Source of the DNA: Caldilinea sp.
GTDB taxonomy: Bacteria; Chloroflexota; Anaerolineae; Caldilineales; Caldilineaceae
Assembly: GCA_026389955.1 (NCBI GenBank)
Contig: JAPLGY010000326.1
Location: forward strand, 1-8,851
DNA length: 8,851 nucleotides
Direction: 5' to 3'
Position numbers and translations under genes: made by a program. Below, in pieces: positions 6,952 to 8,851 of the stretch. A model generated the notes under the pieces. It did no database searches, was not told where the DNA came from, and saw nothing but the letters and a program-made list of their open reading frames with translations. Each line of letters opens with the position of its first letter. Position 1 is the first letter of the stretch.

Positions 6952-7605
6952 ATGTCCACCTCTGCGCTGGCCAACTTGCTGTATACCGCCGCCGGCGCGC
7001 TGGCCGGGTTTCATCTGACCCAGCGTGCCCTCCAAAACCTCCACCCCTCTCCGCTGCCCCCCCTCTTTGCCCGCTGGCTCGAACATCCCTGGCGGCTCGC
7101 CTCCCTCGACCCGGCGGCCACCCTCGACCTCTACGGCTTGTCTGCTCAGATGGTGGTGCTGGATCTGGGCTGCGGAACCGGCGTCTTCACCCGCACCGCC
7201 GCCCAGATGGTCGGGCCGACCGGCCATGTCCATGCCGTCGACCTGCAAGCCCCCCTGCTTCAACAGACCCGCCAGGCACTGGCCGCCGCTGGGCTCAGCG
7301 AACGCGTCCAGCTGCACCACCAAGGCGCCTCTTCGCTGCCGCTGGCGGATGGCAGCATCGACCTGGCCATCATGGTCTCTACCTTGGGCGAGATCCCCGA
7401 CAAAGTGGCGGCCCTCGGCGAACTTCACCGTGTGCTCGCCCCCGGTGCCCGGCTCGGAATCACTGAAGAATGGCTGAACCCCGCCTGCATGCTGCCTGCC
7501 ACAGTTCGCCAGCTCGCCGGCGAATGCGGCTTTCAACTGCTCCACAGCCACCACACTGCGCTGACCCACCATCAGATCTTCATCCACACCCCCTGCCCTA
7601 TCTGA
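6952..7605 (+). CDS. Class I SAM-dependent methyltransferase
   Basis: The 217-residue protein has motif I VVLDLGCGTG (68-77), the ribose-binding acidic turn VHAVDLQ (93-99), 'SSLPLADGSIDLAIMV' (127-142) and a post-motif 'ELHRVLAPGARLGITEEW' (157-174), the pattern of Methyltransf_11/UbiE-like enzymes. A mildly hydrophobic helix at residues 4-22 and a 'PPLFARWLEHPWRLA' stretch precede the fold and could mediate membrane or substrate contact. AGGAAA (6938-6943) supports ATG 6952. The substrate is unknown. The conserved cysteine arrangement of arsenite methyltransferases is absent, so the neighbouring ArsA-type ATPase should not be used to name it ArsM. It is probably co-transcribed with its neighbours, and its last 82 bases also lie within the TruD frame. 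Confidence 0.85.
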   Translation: MSTSALANLLYTAAGALAGFHLTQRALQNLHPSPLPPLFARWLEHPWRLASLDPAATLDLYGLSAQMVVLDLGCGTGVFTRTAAQMVGPTGHVHAVDLQAPLLQQTRQALAAAGLSERVQLHHQGASSLPLADGSIDLAIMVSTLGEIPDKVAALGELHRVLAPGARLGITEEWLNPACMLPATVRQLAGECGFQLLHSHHTALTHHQIFIHTPCPI

Positions 7606-8660
7606 CCGTCGCACTGCCAGGGATCGGAGGGCAGCTGCGGGCCAAACCGGAGGACTTCGTCGTCGAAGAAATCGGGCTTTATGAAGCCGCCGGCACAGGC
7701 CAACACCTGTACGTCAACCTGACCAAAGTTGGGTGGACAACCAAAGAGCTGCAAATCCAGCTCTCCAAAATTTTTGGTTTAGAGCGTATGGAAGTCGGGT
7801 TCGCCGGGCTCAAAGACAAAATGGCCCGCACCACCCAGACCTTCAGTCTGAATGTCGGCCAAAAGCCAGTGGCCTTTGCCGAAGAAGCAGCTCGGCGGAT
7901 CGAAGCCGAACTGCCCGTCCAGGTCAACTGGGTGCAGTTCCATCGCAACAAACTGCGCACAGGACACCTGATCGGCAACCGCTTCACGATCAAGGTCAGC
8001 CACCTGGCCACGAACGTCGAAGAGACCAGGAGCCGCAGCAACGCGATCGTCGCCGAAATACGCCGACGTGGGGTGCCCAATTTTTTCGGCGTCCAACGCA
8101 CCGGGCTGCAGGGCAGCAACGTTCGTCAAGGGCTGGCACTTTTGTTGGGGAAACAAAAACTCAAAGATGTATGGCTGCGGCGCTTTTTGATCGCAAGCTA
8201 CCAAAGCCATCTCTGCAACCGGTATCTCGTCCGTCGCCTGGAAATCGGTGCCTTTGACCACCTGCTGCCGGGAGATGTCGCCAAAAAAGTGGCGACCGGG
8301 GGAATGTTCGATGTGCAGGACGTGCATGCTGAAGAGCCGCGCTACACAGCACATGAAATCAACTTCACAGCACCACTCTACGGGCCCAGAATGTGGAACG
8401 CCCAGGGCGAAGCAGGTGAACTGGAAAAACAAGTGCTGGACGCCGCCCCAGTGACACTGGAGCACTTCGCCCGCCACCAACTCGACGGCACACGCCGCGC
8501 AGGACGGCTGTTGGTGCCCGATCTGCAAGTCCAGGTGGGCGAAGGCGAGCTGACCGCCACCTTTGTGCTGACCAAAGGGGCGTTTGCCACCGTCGTGCTG
8601 CGAGAGCTGATGAAAGTCGACGACGAGACCTTGTCGATCGTTCAAGAAGAAGATGAATAG
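7524..8660 (+). CDS. truD: tRNA pseudouridine(13) synthase TruD
   Basis: TruD isomerises uridine 13 of certain tRNAs (E. coli tRNA-Glu) to pseudouridine. From ATG 7524 the protein has 378 residues. The family start 'LPYLTVALPGIGGQLRAKPEDFVVEE' begins near residue 24. The catalytic Asp98 sits in GLKDKMART (95-103). Further family blocks are RNKLRTGHLIGNRF (141-154), VPNFFGVQRTG (184-194), LLPGD (247-251), PLYGPRM (284-290) and the C-terminal 'TFVLTKGAFATVVLREL' (346-362). All expected domains are present and the length is normal. ATG 7470 is a longer alternative. Neither start has a strong ribosome binding site, so initiation may be coupled to translation of the overlapping methyltransferase. 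About 23 residues before the conserved block look unstructured and follow the overlap. Confidence 0.93.
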   Translation: MRLSTAPQPPHCADPPSDLHPHPLPYLTVALPGIGGQLRAKPEDFVVEEIGLYEAAGTGQHLYVNLTKVGWTTKELQIQLSKIFGLERMEVGFAGLKDKMARTTQTFSLNVGQKPVAFAEEAARRIEAELPVQVNWVQFHRNKLRTGHLIGNRFTIKVSHLATNVEETRSRSNAIVAEIRRRGVPNFFGVQRTGLQGSNVRQGLALLLGKQKLKDVWLRRFLIASYQSHLCNRYLVRRLEIGAFDHLLPGDVAKKVATGGMFDVQDVHAEEPRYTAHEINFTAPLYGPRMWNAQGEAGELEKQVLDAAPVTLEHFARHQLDGTRRAGRLLVPDLQVQVGEGELTATFVLTKGAFATVVLRELMKVDDETLSIVQEEDE

Positions 8661-8672
8661 GTCAGATAGATT

Positions 8673-8851
8673 ATGAACACCCATTTCCCAAGGCTGTCCG
8701 GCGATCGCATCGATGGAGTGCAGCGGAATCGCACCATGCAAATGCCTATCTTCCCACTCAAAAATGTTGTCCTCTTTCCCGGGATGCTGCTGCCGCGGCA
8801 CATTTTTGAAATGCGGTACCGCGAAATGATCCAACGCTGTCTCGACGAACA
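8673..8851 (+). CDS. Start of a LON substrate-binding-domain protein (Lon protease or standalone), cut by window end
   Basis: From ATG 8736 the sequence reads [20 protein letters not shown], then [18 protein letters not shown], the standard opening of the LON N-terminal domain (cf. '[29 protein letters not shown]'). It could be the N-terminus of a full Lon protease or a standalone LON-domain protein of about 200 residues. The window ends too early to tell. ATG 8673 adds 21 residues and has TAGGT 10 bases upstream. ATG 8736, preceded by AGCGGA, fits the family start better. It follows TruD by 12 bases and is probably in the same operon. Confidence 0.8.
   Translation, partial: [59 protein letters not shown]

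Noticed and set aside
5707..7605. Arsenic resistance module (ArsA plus arsenite methyltransferase)
   Set aside because: No arsenite-binding cysteine pattern in either protein, and no arsR, arsB, arsC or arsD in the window.
5698..7614. Minus-strand open frame of 638 codons opposite the ATPase and methyltransferase
   Set aside because: Spans two well-supported genes and the spacer between them, with no recognisable domain.
7779..8834. Minus-strand open frame of 351 codons opposite TruD and the LON gene
   Set aside because: Shadow of conserved TruD and LON sequence. No start signal.

Overview
The window is a GC-rich bacterial chromosome segment with dense, ordinary gene spacing. No tRNA, rRNA, CRISPR array or insertion sequence was seen. 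The best taxonomic guess is Chloroflexota (Caldilinea/Anaerolineae-like), at low to moderate confidence. It rests on a secreted protein with a 'YLPVV' motif of a kind common in that phylum, on a Get3/ArsA-type ATPase with a C-terminal HSP20-like domain, and on general style. No phylogenetic marker could be compared.

Left part, minus strand (1-3873). At the edge is the 5' part of a secreted-protein gene (1-271). It has a promoter and a good ribosome binding site, but its signal peptide is interrupted by an apparent +1 frameshift inside a 12-bp tandem repeat. A non-coding stretch (272-629) holds that gene's leader, its promoter and a GC-rich repeat-like block. Next comes a two-gene unit transcribed leftwards. 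One gene is a large lipoprotein with a tripeptidyl-aminopeptidase-like alpha/beta hydrolase domain followed by two META (HslJ-like) domains. The other, 49 bases downstream, is a TauE/SafE-type membrane permease.

Divergent switch point (3861-3924). The lipoprotein and a rightward glycosyltransferase gene start from a shared region of about 60 bases. The glycosyltransferase promoter sits so close to its ATG that the mRNA looks leaderless. The lipoprotein may be leaderless too.

Right part, plus strand (3924-8851). First is a polyprenyl-phosphate glycosyltransferase of the DPM1/GtrB type with two C-terminal membrane helices. After a 78-base gap comes a tight run: an unrecognised protein with one C-terminal membrane segment ending in RRRR; a single-domain ArsA/Get3-family ATPase with a C-terminal HSP20-like domain (Get3d-like architecture); a class I SAM methyltransferase; tRNA pseudouridine synthase TruD, whose start overlaps the methyltransferase out of frame; and the start of a LON-domain protein that leaves the window. 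Gaps are 37, 24, -82 and 12 bases, so these are probably co-transcribed.

The most interesting points are the Get3d-like ATPase directly downstream of a possible tail-anchored client, the hydrolase with two META domains, and the frameshifted signal peptide. None is a proven new system.
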